In this document: positions 26,227 through 36,159 of the stretch, piece after piece
How positions within the stretch are numbered: the stretch's first letter is position 1
Layout: each line of letters starts with the position of its first letter
Assembly (NCBI GenBank): GCA_038230735.1
Contig: JBBRMR010000016.1
Span: 1-64,000, forward strand
Direction of reading: 5' to 3'
DNA from: Arcicella sp038230735
GTDB taxonomy: Bacteria; Bacteroidota; Bacteroidia; Cytophagales; Spirosomataceae
DNA length: 64,000 bases
Program-made: the position numbers and the translations under genes
Notes under the pieces: model-generated
Told to the model about the DNA's origin: nothing
The model's input: only the letters and a program-made list of their open reading frames with translations
The model's database searches: none

Positions 26227-28896
26227 CTAAAAAAGTCCTAACTGTTCTGCTTTCAACACTTCATTCATTTTTGGGAAATCAATTTCTTCGGGAGCTACTA
26301 ATTTCTTTGGTAATTCAATTTCCACGGTAACTTCATTGCCAATTTCAATCGAATCTTCAGATTCTTTTTCAACAATTTTAGAATCTAAGGGCTTGATACT
26401 CTGAACAATATACGAAGTCAATTTAGTGCCAATTGCTTTCCATCCTCTAATTTCACTAATTTCATCAATATCAATTTCTTCTTTTACGACAGCTGCATTT
26501 TTATCTTTTTTAGTTGATAATTCAATTCTTGGGTAATTGTCAAGGCTTGCAAAGGTTAATTTTGAACCTTTTTCATCCGAAATAAATAAGAATTTTTTAT
26601 CAACCGTTGTCGTTTCTATTCTAAATCTTTTTACGTAATGTAATTTTGAACCACCGTCATAATAAACTGCCGTTACGATGCTTTCTGGAATGAATTTTGC
26701 CAAAATCATAATATCTTTTTGCTCATAACGATTGACCAATTCAAAATTGGTAAGTTCGTACTGACCATCATTATAGACCACTAAAATATTATCTTTGGCA
26801 TCAAAATTTCCTAAATATCGACCATGTTCATCACGATTTAATTTCCCCACATTTTCGTCATAATAAATATCCACACCTCCCAGCGTTGATACTCCCGCTG
26901 ATTTCAAAACCACTTTTCTGACGGGATATTTTGTTAAAACATTTCCCATTGAATCTCTTCCTTTAATGAGTAAAGTTTTGAAATCAAAGTCAAATTGTTT
27001 TACTCTTGCCGTACAGGAAGCTGTCAAATTGACTTGAATAGTCTCCGCTTCACCGTTTTCATTTGCCGTAAAATACAATAACTTTGATTTTGGATTTCCT
27101 GCCGTCAAATTATATTCACGGTCACGGGTTACTGCCGTAACTTTAAATCTTTTTACGTAAGAAACACCCGATTTTCCATCAAAATAGCCTAAATTGTAAA
27201 CTTTACGGTCGTCATTCTTTTTAAAAACTGAAACGTGAATAATGTCTTTACCCACAAAGGTTTTCTCTTGAATTTTGGTAACTACACATTTTCCATCTTG
27301 GCGGAATACAATTATATCATCAATGTCAGAACATTCCATGACGTACTCTTCTTTCTTTAAACTATAACCAACAAATCCGCCAACTCTATCAACGTATAAT
27401 TTCTGATTGTTGGCAGCTACAACCGCCGCTGATATAGTATTAAAGTTACGAATTTCCGTTTTGCGTTCACGACCTTTACCGTGTTTTTTCAAAATGTCTT
27501 TGAAATAGGCAATGGAATAACGAATGATATTTGCCAGATTATCAAGTACTTCCGCTAATTCATCATTCAAACGTTTCATTAATTCGTCCGCCTTGAAAGC
27601 ATCAAATTTTGAAATTCGCTTGATTCTAATTTCTAATAACCTGAGAATATCATCCTCGATAATTTCACGGTAAAAAGAGGGTTTGTAAGGTTCTAAGCCT
27701 TTATCAACGGTGGCAATAACGGCTTCAAAAGTTTCACATTCCTCAATATCACGATAAATACGATTTTCAATAAAGATTTTTTCGAGTGAACTAAACAATA
27801 ATCGCTCCATCAATTCATCTCTCCGTATCTCCAATTCTCTCTCCAATAGCCTGACTGTCTGAGCAGTACAAGTTCTTAGTATTTCGGAAACGCCTACGAA
27901 ATGTGGCTTGTCGGCAATAATTACGCAAGCATTTGGCGAAATAGAAATCTCACAATCCGTAAAAGCGTAGAGCGCATCAATCGTGACATCGGGCGAAACC
28001 CCGAGGGCTAATTGAACCTGAATCTCAACGTCTTTGGCGGTGTTATCAATTACCTTTTTAATTTTAATTTTACCCCCATCATTTGCTTTTATAATGGATT
28101 CAATCAAATTAGTAGTGGTCGTTGAGAAAGGTATGTCCTTGATAATCAGGGTTTTTTTATCAAGTTCCTCAATTTTTGCCCTGACTCTAATTTTTCCACC
28201 ACGATGCCCATCTTGATAATTTGAAACATCCACCGAACCGCCAGTCAAGAAATCTGGGTATAATTCAAAAGATTTATTTTTCAAAACTGCAATTGAAGCC
28301 TCAATGATTTCTACAAAATTATGGGGCATTATTTTGGTAGAAAGTCCAACGGCAATGCCTTCTACTCCATGAGCTAACAGGAGGGGAAATTTGACGGGTA
28401 ACGAAACGGGTTCTTTCTTGCGTCCATCATACGATAATTGCCACTCGGTTGTTTGTGGATTAAAAATAACATCAATGGCAAATTTCGATAATCGGACTTC
28501 AATATATCGGGCGGCGGCAGCACCGTCTCCCGTCCGATAATCGCCCCAGTTACCCTGCATATCAAACACCAAGTCTTTTTGACCCATGTTCACCATCGCA
28601 TCATTAATGGAGGCATCCCCGTGCGGGTGATATTGCATGGTTTGCCCAATTACGTTGGCAACTTTATTGAAACGACCGTCATCCATCTCCTTCAAAGCAT
28701 GAAGAATTCTCCGTTGAACAGGTTTCAATCCATCTTCAACTGCGGGTACGGCACGTTCTAAAATAACATAGGAAGCATATTCCAAGAACCAATTCTCATA
28801 CAGTCCAGAAACCGAAACCTGTTCGTGGAGGGAGTCTTCTTGGGGAATAATATTGGTATTTTCTTCTAAATTTTCTGGCAGGCTTTCGTTTTCCAT
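26227..28896 (-). CDS. parC: DNA topoisomerase IV subunit A
   Basis: Breakage-reunion subunit of a type IIA topoisomerase that decatenates daughter chromosomes. The catalytic tyrosine is Y131, preceded by R130 (AAARYIEVRLSK). The quinolone-region equivalent is QYHPHGDASINDAMV at about 88-102. The C-terminal part has degenerate pinwheel repeats and an acidic tail ending LGLF, making the 889-residue protein longer than E. coli ParC. The IGQTMQYHPHG context and the missing canonical GyrA box favour ParC over GyrA. parE is not in the window. The start is ATG at 28896, and a -7 element lies about 120 bases upstream. Confidence 0.9.
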   Translation of the reverse strand: MENESLPENLEENTNIIPQEDSLHEQVSVSGLYENWFLEYASYVILERAVPAVEDGLKPVQRRILHALKEMDDGRFNKVANVIGQTMQYHPHGDASINDAMVNMGQKDLVFDMQGNWGDYRTGDGAAAARYIEVRLSKFAIDVIFNPQTTEWQLSYDGRKKEPVSLPVKFPLLLAHGVEGIAVGLSTKIMPHNFVEIIEASIAVLKNKSFELYPDFLTGGSVDVSNYQDGHRGGKIRVRAKIEELDKKTLIIKDIPFSTTTTNLIESIIKANDGGKIKIKKVIDNTAKDVEIQVQLALGVSPDVTIDALYAFTDCEISISPNACVIIADKPHFVGVSEILRTCTAQTVRLLERELEIRRDELMERLLFSSLEKIFIENRIYRDIEECETFEAVIATVDKGLEPYKPSFYREIIEDDILRLLEIRIKRISKFDAFKADELMKRLNDELAEVLDNLANIIRYSIAYFKDILKKHGKGRERKTEIRNFNTISAAVVAANNQKLYVDRVGGFVGYSLKKEEYVMECSDIDDIIVFRQDGKCVVTKIQEKTFVGKDIIHVSVFKKNDDRKVYNLGYFDGKSGVSYVKRFKVTAVTRDREYNLTAGNPKSKLLYFTANENGEAETIQVNLTASCTARVKQFDFDFKTLLIKGRDSMGNVLTKYPVRKVVLKSAGVSTLGGVDIYYDENVGKLNRDEHGRYLGNFDAKDNILVVYNDGQYELTNFELVNRYEQKDIMILAKFIPESIVTAVYYDGGSKLHYVKRFRIETTTVDKKFLFISDEKGSKLTFASLDNYPRIELSTKKDKNAAVVKEEIDIDEISEIRGWKAIGTKLTSYIVQSIKPLDSKIVEKESEDSIEIGNEVTVEIELPKKLVAPEEIDFPKMNEVLKAEQLGLF

Positions 28897-29015
28897 TTAC
28901 TATAAAATTGTTCTTTCGGTACAAAATAAAAGGTTGGGTTTTGAATAAAATAATTGTCAATATTTCAAAAATCAACGCTTTATTAGCTTTAATATTCATC
29001 AATAATTTATGACTA

Positions 29016-29023
29016 CAAAATTA
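29016..29023 (-). promoter_or_regulatory. Probable -7 element for parC
   Basis: On the - strand this reads TAATTTTG, an exact TAnnTTTG match. About 20 bases upstream a TTTA partially fits the -33 TTTG. The predicted leader to the ATG is about 110 bases. The 28897-29098 gap holds no other recognisable feature. Confidence 0.4.
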
Positions 29024-29098
29024 GATTCTTTCTGCAGTTGATTTAAACCCTAATTTACGCAAAAAAGTAGGAATGAAAAAATTTAAAAAAAGGAAACG

Positions 29099-30814
29099 TT
29101 ATTGGTTCTGAATTTTGTAAAGAGTAGGACTGTATCGAAAGGTATTTTCACCCTCTTGGCTGAGAATCCCAACCATATATTCACCGTTGGGCATGGCATC
29201 CGTCATAATAGAAGCGTAGAATCCATTGGTAAAAAAATGTTGGGTTCTTACTAAATCTTTTTTGCGATTTCGGCGGTGATTAGTAGCAAAAATGAAAGTA
29301 TTTCTATCAGATTTTAATATTAAGTAAACTTTATCTGAAACGATATAATTCAAGTTGGTAAAGTGAAAAAGCGGGCGATAATGGGAGTTTGAGATATTAA
29401 ATGATAGCACTGAATCTTTTTTAATTTCGATTGGGAAACTGGTTTTTGTATCAGAAGTATGTTTTTCAATATTCTTCACTACTTCACGCAACGATGTTTT
29501 TGGCAGAACGCTAATTCCATCCGTAAATGATTTATCAAGTACAGGTTTAATGTTGCTATTAAAGAATTTATCATTCACTGCCGTTACACCATTTATTGCA
29601 TAATTTACAGCATCTGCTTCTTGATTTTGTTGCTGAATAACCAAAAATTCGTAGTTGGAATACCATGAAAAAATGTAATAAATTACGCTAAAAATTAATC
29701 CGAATGAGAATATAATTTTCCTTAAATAAACCGACTGAAATAGAAGTAACGTTGTATAAAGTAATACAAACGCAATCACGGAATTATGCAAATATCTATT
29801 TTGAAAAGCCGCATCCATCGAACTCCAAGATCGGCTTAAAGCCACCAAACCCGCTGTAATGGACAAGTATAGAAAACAAGCCAGTAAAAATAAGTTTTTT
29901 TGTGGAAATAAGAATGTAGTTTTTATGTCAATTTTAGGAAATAGGAATGATAAAAATGTTCTGATGTTGATAATAAACAACACCATAAATACGCCCAAAC
30001 CAGCCAAGACGGCACGATTAGTTGTATTCAAAACATCTTTCAAAAATACACCCCAAAATCCTCCAAAACAGTCAATGAGTCTTTTGGGATTACTTAAACT
30101 ACCAGCGATGTTTGAATTTTGAGCCGTATAATATCCATAAAAATAGATTGTGGCAACGAAGACCATAAAACTAATCCAAATACCTAATTCTTTATATCGT
30201 TTTTGGAGAAATAAGAGTATGCCACCTACCCCAAAAGCAAATAATCCGTTGCCATGTGTAAACGTTAAAACGAATACTAACAATAGTGAAATCCAAAATT
30301 TTGAAGGATTAAAATACACTAAACTATAAAATAAAAATATTGCCCAAAATAGATTTCCTACTTGTTGTAATATAGAAATAGTCCAATAAAAATTTTCGTA
30401 AGCCGAAGGTTGAAAAATTAACAACGCTACTGGTAAAACGTACCAATAATTAAGCCCTGCTTTCTGTAATATTTTGAAGAAAAAATAGAAAATGCCAAAA
30501 TAATATAAGGCTGAAATGACATTGAGAACTGCCCAATCAATGTGTCCTTGAAGGCAATAATCTATAAGCGTTATTAGTCTAGGAAAAATGATTCGATGTT
30601 CATTATGTTGTCCCCAAAGTGTACTGAGTTTTTCTTGAAAACTGACGGAATCGTTTTCAATTACGGTTACAAAACGCAATAAATGATAGTCATCTTGGTA
30701 AAAAAAATTATAGGAGAAATGAAAACAAACTAAATAAAATACTGCAATTATGGCAGTGATAATCAACGATGGGAAATAAATACTTAAAAATGGGTTTCGA
30801 GTTTTTTGCAACAT
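29099..30814 (-). CDS. Polytopic membrane protein, putative GT-C-like, with QHNEHR motif (paralog of 39285..40940)
   Basis: About 571 residues with roughly ten hydrophobic helices and a soluble C-terminal domain of about 150 residues. The first extracytoplasmic loop has FYQDDYHLLRF, and the motif QHNEHRIIFPRLITLIDY lies at about 30560-30615. The same order (DD, QHNEHRI, RL.TLI, G.ID) appears in the protein at 39285-40940, and both end in a similar beta-rich tail with NGFYAS/NGFEGE and NGEY/NGTY. Acidic residues in the first loop suggest a GT-C glycosyltransferase, but this is inference. The frame is open from a TTG at 30847; the ATG at 30814 was preferred. It follows the NUDIX gene by 29 bases. 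Confidence 0.7.
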   Translation of the reverse strand: MLQKTRNPFLSIYFPSLIITAIIAVFYLVCFHFSYNFFYQDDYHLLRFVTVIENDSVSFQEKLSTLWGQHNEHRIIFPRLITLIDYCLQGHIDWAVLNVISALYYFGIFYFFFKILQKAGLNYWYVLPVALLIFQPSAYENFYWTISILQQVGNLFWAIFLFYSLVYFNPSKFWISLLLVFVLTFTHGNGLFAFGVGGILLFLQKRYKELGIWISFMVFVATIYFYGYYTAQNSNIAGSLSNPKRLIDCFGGFWGVFLKDVLNTTNRAVLAGLGVFMVLFIINIRTFLSFLFPKIDIKTTFLFPQKNLFLLACFLYLSITAGLVALSRSWSSMDAAFQNRYLHNSVIAFVLLYTTLLLFQSVYLRKIIFSFGLIFSVIYYIFSWYSNYEFLVIQQQNQEADAVNYAINGVTAVNDKFFNSNIKPVLDKSFTDGISVLPKTSLREVVKNIEKHTSDTKTSFPIEIKKDSVLSFNISNSHYRPLFHFTNLNYIVSDKVYLILKSDRNTFIFATNHRRNRKKDLVRTQHFFTNGFYASIMTDAMPNGEYMVGILSQEGENTFRYSPTLYKIQNQ

Positions 30815-30843
30815 AGATTTATAAGGTAAAATAACATTCAATT

Positions 30844-31482
30844 TCAATTAATTTTCAATTCTCGAATAACCGTTAATAGCTCAGAAATCATCATGGCAGT
30901 TGCTCCCCAAACCGTATGTTCTTGGATTTGGTAAAAGGGTGCGTCTATTTCTATACCTTTGATAATCAGAATTTTACGACCAATAATTTCAGGATTGATT
31001 ATTTCTTCTAATCCGATTTCTATCACTTTATCCACTTCACGAGCATCTGGATAAAAATCTGGTTTGTGGTTCATATAACCGACAACAGGTTGTACAAAAA
31101 AATTTGATGGTGGAATGAATAATCTTGTCAATTGACCAATTACGGTAATATCCGTTAATCGAACGCCAATCTCTTCCTGTGCCTCACGCATGGCAGTTCT
31201 GATAAGACTTTCATCTTCTTTTTCGGCCCTTCCGCCTGGAAAAGCCATTTGTCCGCCGTGAACACCATCATACTGTGGGCGAAGAATTAGGGGAATGAAA
31301 ATCTTTTTTTCTGAAGGATAAAATAAAATTAAAACTGCACTTTCACGGGTTCGCTCGTTGGGAGAGGGCATTTTCAACTTCAATCGACTTTCAGATGCCA
31401 TTTTATCGTGAGCATCCTGACCTGGCAAGGTTTTTTGTAATCGCAAGGAAAGTTTTTCGATAAAAGTGGTAAAATCGTTCAT
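30844..31482 (-). CDS. NUDIX hydrolase, CoA-pyrophosphatase-like
   Basis: Contains a clear Nudix box, GGRAEKEDESLIRTAMREAQEEIG, directly preceded by a CoA-type (NuCoA) segment LILRPQYDGVHGGQMAFPGG. Enzymes of this type cleave CoA and related dinucleotides. ATG at 31482 overlaps the stop of the upstream flavoprotein gene as ATGA, so the frame's earlier start (31518) is unlikely. 212 residues is typical. Part of a - strand operon with the flavoprotein and the membrane protein downstream. Confidence 0.88.
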   Translation of the reverse strand: MNDFTTFIEKLSLRLQKTLPGQDAHDKMASESRLKLKMPSPNERTRESAVLILFYPSEKKIFIPLILRPQYDGVHGGQMAFPGGRAEKEDESLIRTAMREAQEEIGVRLTDITVIGQLTRLFIPPSNFFVQPVVGYMNHKPDFYPDAREVDKVIEIGLEEIINPEIIGRKILIIKGIEIDAPFYQIQEHTVWGATAMMISELLTVIRELKIN

Positions 31483-33053
31483 AGCTTTTGGTATAATTCT
31501 ACTAATTTCTCGGCACACCGCTCTCCGTCCATGGCTGCCGACATAATTCCACCTGCATATCCTGCACCTTCGCCGCAGGGGAAAAGCCGTTTAATTTCTA
31601 AATGTTCCAGAGTTTCTTTATCTCTCGGAATTCTAACGGGCGAGGAAGTGCGACTTTCAATGCCAATGATCTGTGCCTGATTTGAACTATAATTCTTGAT
31701 TCTCTGACCAAATTGTTTCAGTCCTTCTTGCAAAGGTTGGGCAATAAAATCGGGTAAAACATTACACATATCAGTCGAAAATAAACCTGGTTGATAAGAG
31801 GTTTCTAATAAGGTTTTTGAAACTTTATTTTGGATAAAATCTCCTACTAATTGAGCTGGTGCGGCTTGACGACCCCCTGCCATTTTACAGGCTTTTTGCT
31901 CTAATTCTTTTTGTAACTGTAAACCTGCCAATGCCCCAAAGTGTTTATAAGGCTGTAAATCCACGTCATTGATGGCGACAACCATGCCCGAATTAGCGAA
32001 TTTTGAATCTCTCCGAGAGGGCGACATTCCATTCACAACTAATTCACCTGGGGCAGTTGCAGATGGTACAATAAATCCTCCTGGACACATACAAAATGAG
32101 AAAACGCCTCTTTGCACGCCCTTGAAATAAGTTTGAGCTACTAAACTATACGATGCCGCAGGTAGATATTCTCCTCGTTCTGGACGGTGATATTGCAGCG
32201 AATCAATGAGACTTTGTTGATGCTCAATTCGCACGCCCATAGCATACGGTTTTGCTTCAATCAAAACATTTCTTTTTTGACATAGTTCAAAAATATCTCT
32301 CGCCGAATGTCCCGTTGCCAAAATAACGCCTAACCCCGTAATTTCGTCTCCACTTGCTAAAATAACGCCTTTTATTTCCTTATTTTTAATAACAAAATCA
32401 ACCACTTTTGTATCAAAATGTACTTCACCACCCCCCGATAATATGCTCTCTCGAAGTTCAGCGACTAATTGCGGCAATTTATTGGTACCAATATGTGGGT
32501 GTACATCGACTAAGATTTCTTCGGTTGCTCCGTGTGCCACCAAAATTTCTTGAACTCTGCGAATATCGCCCCGTTTTTTGCTTCGGGTGTAGAGTTTTCC
32601 GTCTGAATACGTGCCAGCACCGCCTTCGCCAAAACAATAATTGGATTCGGGATTGACGATATGCTTTTTATTAATATCTGCCAAATCTCTACGTCTTGCT
32701 CTTACATCTTTACCACGTTCCAAGAGAATGGGCTTTATACCTAATTCAATCAAACGCAAAGCCGCAAACATCCCGGCTGGACCTGCCCCAACGATGATGG
32801 CTTGATTTTTTTGAGAGACGTTTGGATAGTTTTTTTGAAATGAAATAAGTGGAGTAGGTGCTTCGTCCACAAATACTTCTGCCTCCACATTAACCTTCAC
32901 CTGTCGCCCACGGGCATCAATTGAGCGTTTCAATGGACGGATGAATGATTCTACATCGGCAGGAATGTGCAGTAATTTATGCAGATGATTTTTGAAATTT
33001 ACTTCATCAAAAGCAATTTCAGGCTCTAAAACGAGCGAAAGATTTTTGTGCAT
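31479..33053 (-). CDS. FAD-dependent dehydrogenase (COG2509-like)
   Basis: Flavoprotein of 524 residues. After an N-terminal domain of about 85 residues comes the Rossmann dinucleotide-binding motif IVGAGPAGMFAALRLIELG. Other conserved parts are GEGGAGTYSDGKLYTR, the ILATGHSARDIFELC segment and the C-terminal FPCGEGAGYAGGIMSAAMDG, which contacts FAD. The pattern matches the uncharacterised FAD-dependent dehydrogenase family found in many bacteria. Its substrate is unknown. It leads the - strand run and overlaps the NUDIX gene by ATGA. Confidence 0.88.
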   Translation of the reverse strand: MHKNLSLVLEPEIAFDEVNFKNHLHKLLHIPADVESFIRPLKRSIDARGRQVKVNVEAEVFVDEAPTPLISFQKNYPNVSQKNQAIIVGAGPAGMFAALRLIELGIKPILLERGKDVRARRRDLADINKKHIVNPESNYCFGEGGAGTYSDGKLYTRSKKRGDIRRVQEILVAHGATEEILVDVHPHIGTNKLPQLVAELRESILSGGGEVHFDTKVVDFVIKNKEIKGVILASGDEITGLGVILATGHSARDIFELCQKRNVLIEAKPYAMGVRIEHQQSLIDSLQYHRPERGEYLPAASYSLVAQTYFKGVQRGVFSFCMCPGGFIVPSATAPGELVVNGMSPSRRDSKFANSGMVVAINDVDLQPYKHFGALAGLQLQKELEQKACKMAGGRQAAPAQLVGDFIQNKVSKTLLETSYQPGLFSTDMCNVLPDFIAQPLQEGLKQFGQRIKNYSSNQAQIIGIESRTSSPVRIPRDKETLEHLEIKRLFPCGEGAGYAGGIMSAAMDGERCAEKLVELYQKL

Positions 33054-33093
33054 GATTTGTAAGGTATTTATCCTTAAATATTGTGGTACTGAA

Positions 33094-33540
33094 TTATTTA
33101 ATCGGAATAAACACCATATTTACGGGTGTTTCAACGTTATTAATTTTTATTTTATTTTGGAGAATCATTTTTTGAGTGCTTAATTCAATGACTTCCCAAA
33201 TGCCTTTACTTCCATTAATGTTAATGTCTAATTTGGTGTCATTTTCAATTAATCCCCACGTGCCAGAAGGTCCAGCGGTGGTAATCGAAACTTTATCGAA
33301 AGAACGAACAATTCCATCATTTTGAAATTTATAGATGAATTGGTTGATGAATTTTGCATCGCCCGTAAAAATGGCGGGGTCAATTGGCGTATTGGTGGCG
33401 GAGGTAAATCCATCAATAATCCAACCCGAAGTGGCTGACTTTATGGCTTGCATTTTTACACTTTCAGTACTTTGTTCTTTTGAACAAGCTGATACTAATA
33501 CAATACAGAAAAACAATATTAGAGTTTTTGAGAGTTTCAT
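33094..33540 (-). CDS. Small hypothetical lipoprotein
   Basis: A 148-residue secreted lipoprotein with signal peptide MKLSKTLILFFCIVLVSAC (lipobox VSAC). The mature part holds short beta-strand-like segments (GWIIDGFTS, GTWGLIEND, KGIWEVIELSTQKMIL) and looks like a lipocalin-like small domain common in Bacteroidota; that likeness is only a guess. The frame extends eight codons further up (33564), but the signal peptide begins at the ATG at 33540. It faces the divergent T9SS cargo gene. Confidence 0.75.
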   Translation of the reverse strand: MKLSKTLILFFCIVLVSACSKEQSTESVKMQAIKSATSGWIIDGFTSATNTPIDPAIFTGDAKFINQFIYKFQNDGIVRSFDKVSITTAGPSGTWGLIENDTKLDININGSKGIWEVIELSTQKMILQNKIKINNVETPVNMVFIPIK

Positions 33541-33569
33541 ATCTTTGTTGATTAATAAGTACAAAAATA
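33540..33569. promoter_or_regulatory. Divergent promoter region with two -7 matches
   Basis: TATCTTTG at 33540-33547 (+) would serve the T9SS cargo gene. CAAAAATA at 33562-33569, read as TATTTTTG on the -, would serve the lipoprotein gene 22 bases away. Both fit TAnnTTTG; -33 elements are not clear. Confidence 0.35.
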
Positions 33570-33607
33570 AATATTAAAATTCAGTTTTGACTCATATTCT
33601 ATTAAAC

Positions 33608-35215
33608 GTGATAAAAAAGCCAATTATTTTCTTGCTTCTGATACTTTCTCAATGGACTTTTGCCCAGTCTGATTGTCAATTTACCTTTAAATATACTCCT
33701 TCAACGCAAAGTGGTGTCATTAATTGGAAACAATTTCCTGATTTTAACTTGCCTTTCAAAATCGTTTATACGGGTCCAAGATTTAATGATTCTTTACAAT
33801 CACCCTTGAAACACGGCTTTTCACATTTGGCAAATTTTAATAAGTACGATATTGATTTACCACAAAAAAACCGAGCCATCTTGTGGGGGGGTGTTGCCAG
33901 TATTCCAGGTCAGCCGTGGTATGAAATTGAAAGCCCTTGGAATAATGATTTGCGAAAATATCGTGAAAAATGGTCGAATGATATGCGTGGAATGGCGGAT
34001 ATTTTTAGAGATACTCAGGGAAAAGCAATGCCCAATTTAGACATTTTGATGCTGGATGTAGAGCGTGAAATCCCGAGTGATGCGGGGATTCGTTTCTTGA
34101 AAGCGGATACTACTTTACCTGCTCAATACCGTAAATTATCAGACCTTGATTTTACGGAAAAATATAAAAAAGACCTCTCAAAACTGTATGCCGAACCCAT
34201 TAAGTATTTGAAAGCCAATGGAATACCAGCCGCTACAAATTTTGCTTCTTATTCTGATGCCCCCATCAAAAATCAAGAATTTCCGCTTAATTATTCTTGG
34301 CAAGAATGGCAAACTGCCGATAACGTTTTGAACTATTATATGATAGATTCTTTGACTAAAAAGGTAGGAGGGGAGTTTTACAATCAGAATACTTTCTTAG
34401 CTCCTTCTGCATATTTTTGTTATGAATATGGTTTGCTTCCAACCTATCCCAATGTTGCTTATCAATTGTTTCAAGTTGAATCGAATGTGGCAAGAAGCGA
34501 GAAAGATATTATGCTTTTTGAGTGGCTGACTTACAATAAATGTCAGGCAAATTCTACTTATGGATATAATAAAATTATCAAAAAGTATTTAATTGAAGCC
34601 CAAGCAATTATGCCATTTTTCTCAGGAGCAAAAGGGATTTGGCTTTGGGAGAATCCCATTACGCCAGATTCTTTGAATTATTCAGTTTATGAAACCTACA
34701 TCAATTCATTGTATAGATTTTCGCAATTCAAGGATTTCTTTACGGGAAATTATCGTTTAGTTATTCCCAAAAGTGCTTATCAACATTTTCAAGATAAAGA
34801 CCCAATTTGGCGAGGAGTTGTGAAAGGGAATGAGATTTTGATTGCCGCCATAAACGAATTTGCCAATGATAATGAAACGACTGAATTAATGGTTAGCTAT
34901 GGCGGTTGGTCGGAAAAAGTCCAACTAAAAGGAAAAGAGACCTTTTTATGTAAATTCACTTTGCCAGATTTTCAAGTTAATTATCTACTTTATCCAAATC
35001 CAAATACTGGTAAATTTATATTTGAATACTTTGGGGATAATTTCCTGACGGGAACTTTAAAAATTATTGATGTTTTGGGTAAAGAGCTATTTTCCCAACA
35101 ATTGAACGGTAATATACGTAAAAAAGAGTTTGATTTGAAACTATCTTCGGGAGTCTATTTTTTACAATATATTGAGGGGGAAAAGGTTGTTTCAAAGAAA
35201 ATTGTCATTCAATAA
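33608..35215 (+). CDS. Secreted protein with glycoside-hydrolase-like fold and T9SS sorting domain
   Basis: A 535-residue exported protein. The signal peptide KKPIIFLLLILSQWTFAQ follows a GTG start at 33608; no ATG is available upstream, and the frame's TTG at 33587 is less likely. The central 400 residues contain LDILMLDVEREIP, SWQEWQTADNVLNYYMI, MLFEWLTYN and AKGIWLWE, suggesting a TIM-barrel glycosidase-like domain with acidic residues at strand ends. I do not recognise a named family. The last 75 residues form a type IX secretion sorting domain (LLYPNPNTGKF, VLGKELF, LSSGVYFLQY), so it should be surface-anchored or released. It may act on the glycans made nearby (inference). Confidence 0.75.
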   Translation: MIKKPIIFLLLILSQWTFAQSDCQFTFKYTPSTQSGVINWKQFPDFNLPFKIVYTGPRFNDSLQSPLKHGFSHLANFNKYDIDLPQKNRAILWGGVASIPGQPWYEIESPWNNDLRKYREKWSNDMRGMADIFRDTQGKAMPNLDILMLDVEREIPSDAGIRFLKADTTLPAQYRKLSDLDFTEKYKKDLSKLYAEPIKYLKANGIPAATNFASYSDAPIKNQEFPLNYSWQEWQTADNVLNYYMIDSLTKKVGGEFYNQNTFLAPSAYFCYEYGLLPTYPNVAYQLFQVESNVARSEKDIMLFEWLTYNKCQANSTYGYNKIIKKYLIEAQAIMPFFSGAKGIWLWENPITPDSLNYSVYETYINSLYRFSQFKDFFTGNYRLVIPKSAYQHFQDKDPIWRGVVKGNEILIAAINEFANDNETTELMVSYGGWSEKVQLKGKETFLCKFTLPDFQVNYLLYPNPNTGKFIFEYFGDNFLTGTLKIIDVLGKELFSQQLNGNIRKKEFDLKLSSGVYFLQYIEGEKVVSKKIVIQ

Positions 35216-35261
35216 AATTCCGTTTTTTAGAAATAGTACCCTTAATTTGATAAAAAACCAC

Positions 35262-35269
35262 TAATTTTG
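35262..35269 (+). promoter_or_regulatory. Possible -7 element for the transketolase island
   Basis: TAATTTTG fits TAnnTTTG, 62 bases before the transketolase N-subunit ATG. No well-spaced -33 TTTG is visible. Confidence 0.35.
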
Positions 35270-35331
35270 TAATAAATCTCTTCAACAATTCTAAAATTAA
35301 CGGTTCTCTGTTAGTTAATAAATTGACATTA

Positions 35332-36159
35332 ATGATAGCCTCAACGCATACAACCATAGAATCATTTGCAGCCCTTAAAAATTTACAAGGAACTCTCCGT
35401 CTCAAAATTTTGGATATGTATTTCACTGCCAATGCGGGTCATATTGGAGCTTCTTTATCTTGCATTGATTTGATGATTGGGAGTTTGATTTCACATCGAA
35501 AAGAAAATGAGGTTTTTTTATTGTCAAAAGGACACGCCGCCGCTTCATTATACGCTTGTTTGCACGAATTGGGAGAGATTTCTGATGAAGTTTTAGCCAC
35601 ATTTTATAAAAATGGCACAACACTCCCTGCCCATCCTGCACCCAATAAAATCAAAGGAATTCCATTTGCAACGGGTTCGTTAGGGCATGGTTTGCCGATT
35701 GCTTGCGGCATTGCCCAAGGGAACAAAATCCTTCAAAATGATGAATTTACCTACGTTTTGATGTCGGATGGCGAAACCAATGAAGGCACAACTTGGGAAG
35801 CTGCCCATTATGCAGTTGCCAAAGGATTAGATAATCTCATCGTGATGATTGATAAAAATGGCTTGCAAGGTTTTGGCAATACCGATGAAGTTTTAGGGGT
35901 TTCGGCAGATAAAAATAAATGGGAAGCGATGGGCTTTGAAGTTGTGGAAATTGATGGACATGATGTAGAAGAAATATATAGTCAAGTTGGCTTTTTCAAG
36001 GTTAGTAAGAATGGAATTCCCAAATTATTAATCGCCAATACCATAAAAGGCAAAGGCGTTTCGTACATGGAAAATAAATTAGAATGGCATTATTTACCTA
36101 TGCAAGCGGAGCAATATGAAATAGCTAAAAGCGATGTCTTTAAAAAATATGAGTTATGA
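35332..36159 (+). CDS. Transketolase, N-terminal (ThDP-pyrophosphate) subunit
   Basis: A 275-residue half-transketolase. The ThDP/Mg binding motif is MSDGETNEGTTWEAA with the Asn-containing KNGLQGFGN following. GHIGASLSCIDLM and HPAPNKIKGIPFATGSLGHGLPI match the transketolase N-domain. It lacks the pyrimidine-binding and C-terminal domains, which lie at 38373-39281, beyond one intervening gene. Split transketolases are known in archaea and in surface-glycan loci. The ATG at 35332 was chosen over a TTG at 35323. Its last two codons and stop are encoded by the repeat unit described at 36151. Confidence 0.9.
   Translation: MIASTHTTIESFAALKNLQGTLRLKILDMYFTANAGHIGASLSCIDLMIGSLISHRKENEVFLLSKGHAAASLYACLHELGEISDEVLATFYKNGTTLPAHPAPNKIKGIPFATGSLGHGLPIACGIAQGNKILQNDEFTYVLMSDGETNEGTTWEAAHYAVAKGLDNLIVMIDKNGLQGFGNTDEVLGVSADKNKWEAMGFEVVEIDGHDVEEIYSQVGFFKVSKNGIPKLLIANTIKGKGVSYMENKLEWHYLPMQAEQYEIAKSDVFKKYEL

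Noticed and set aside
26227..28896. gyrA instead of parC
   Set aside because: The residues around the catalytic Tyr, the QTMQYHPHGDASI context and the C-terminal part without a clear GyrA box fit ParC better, though only a profile comparison would settle it.
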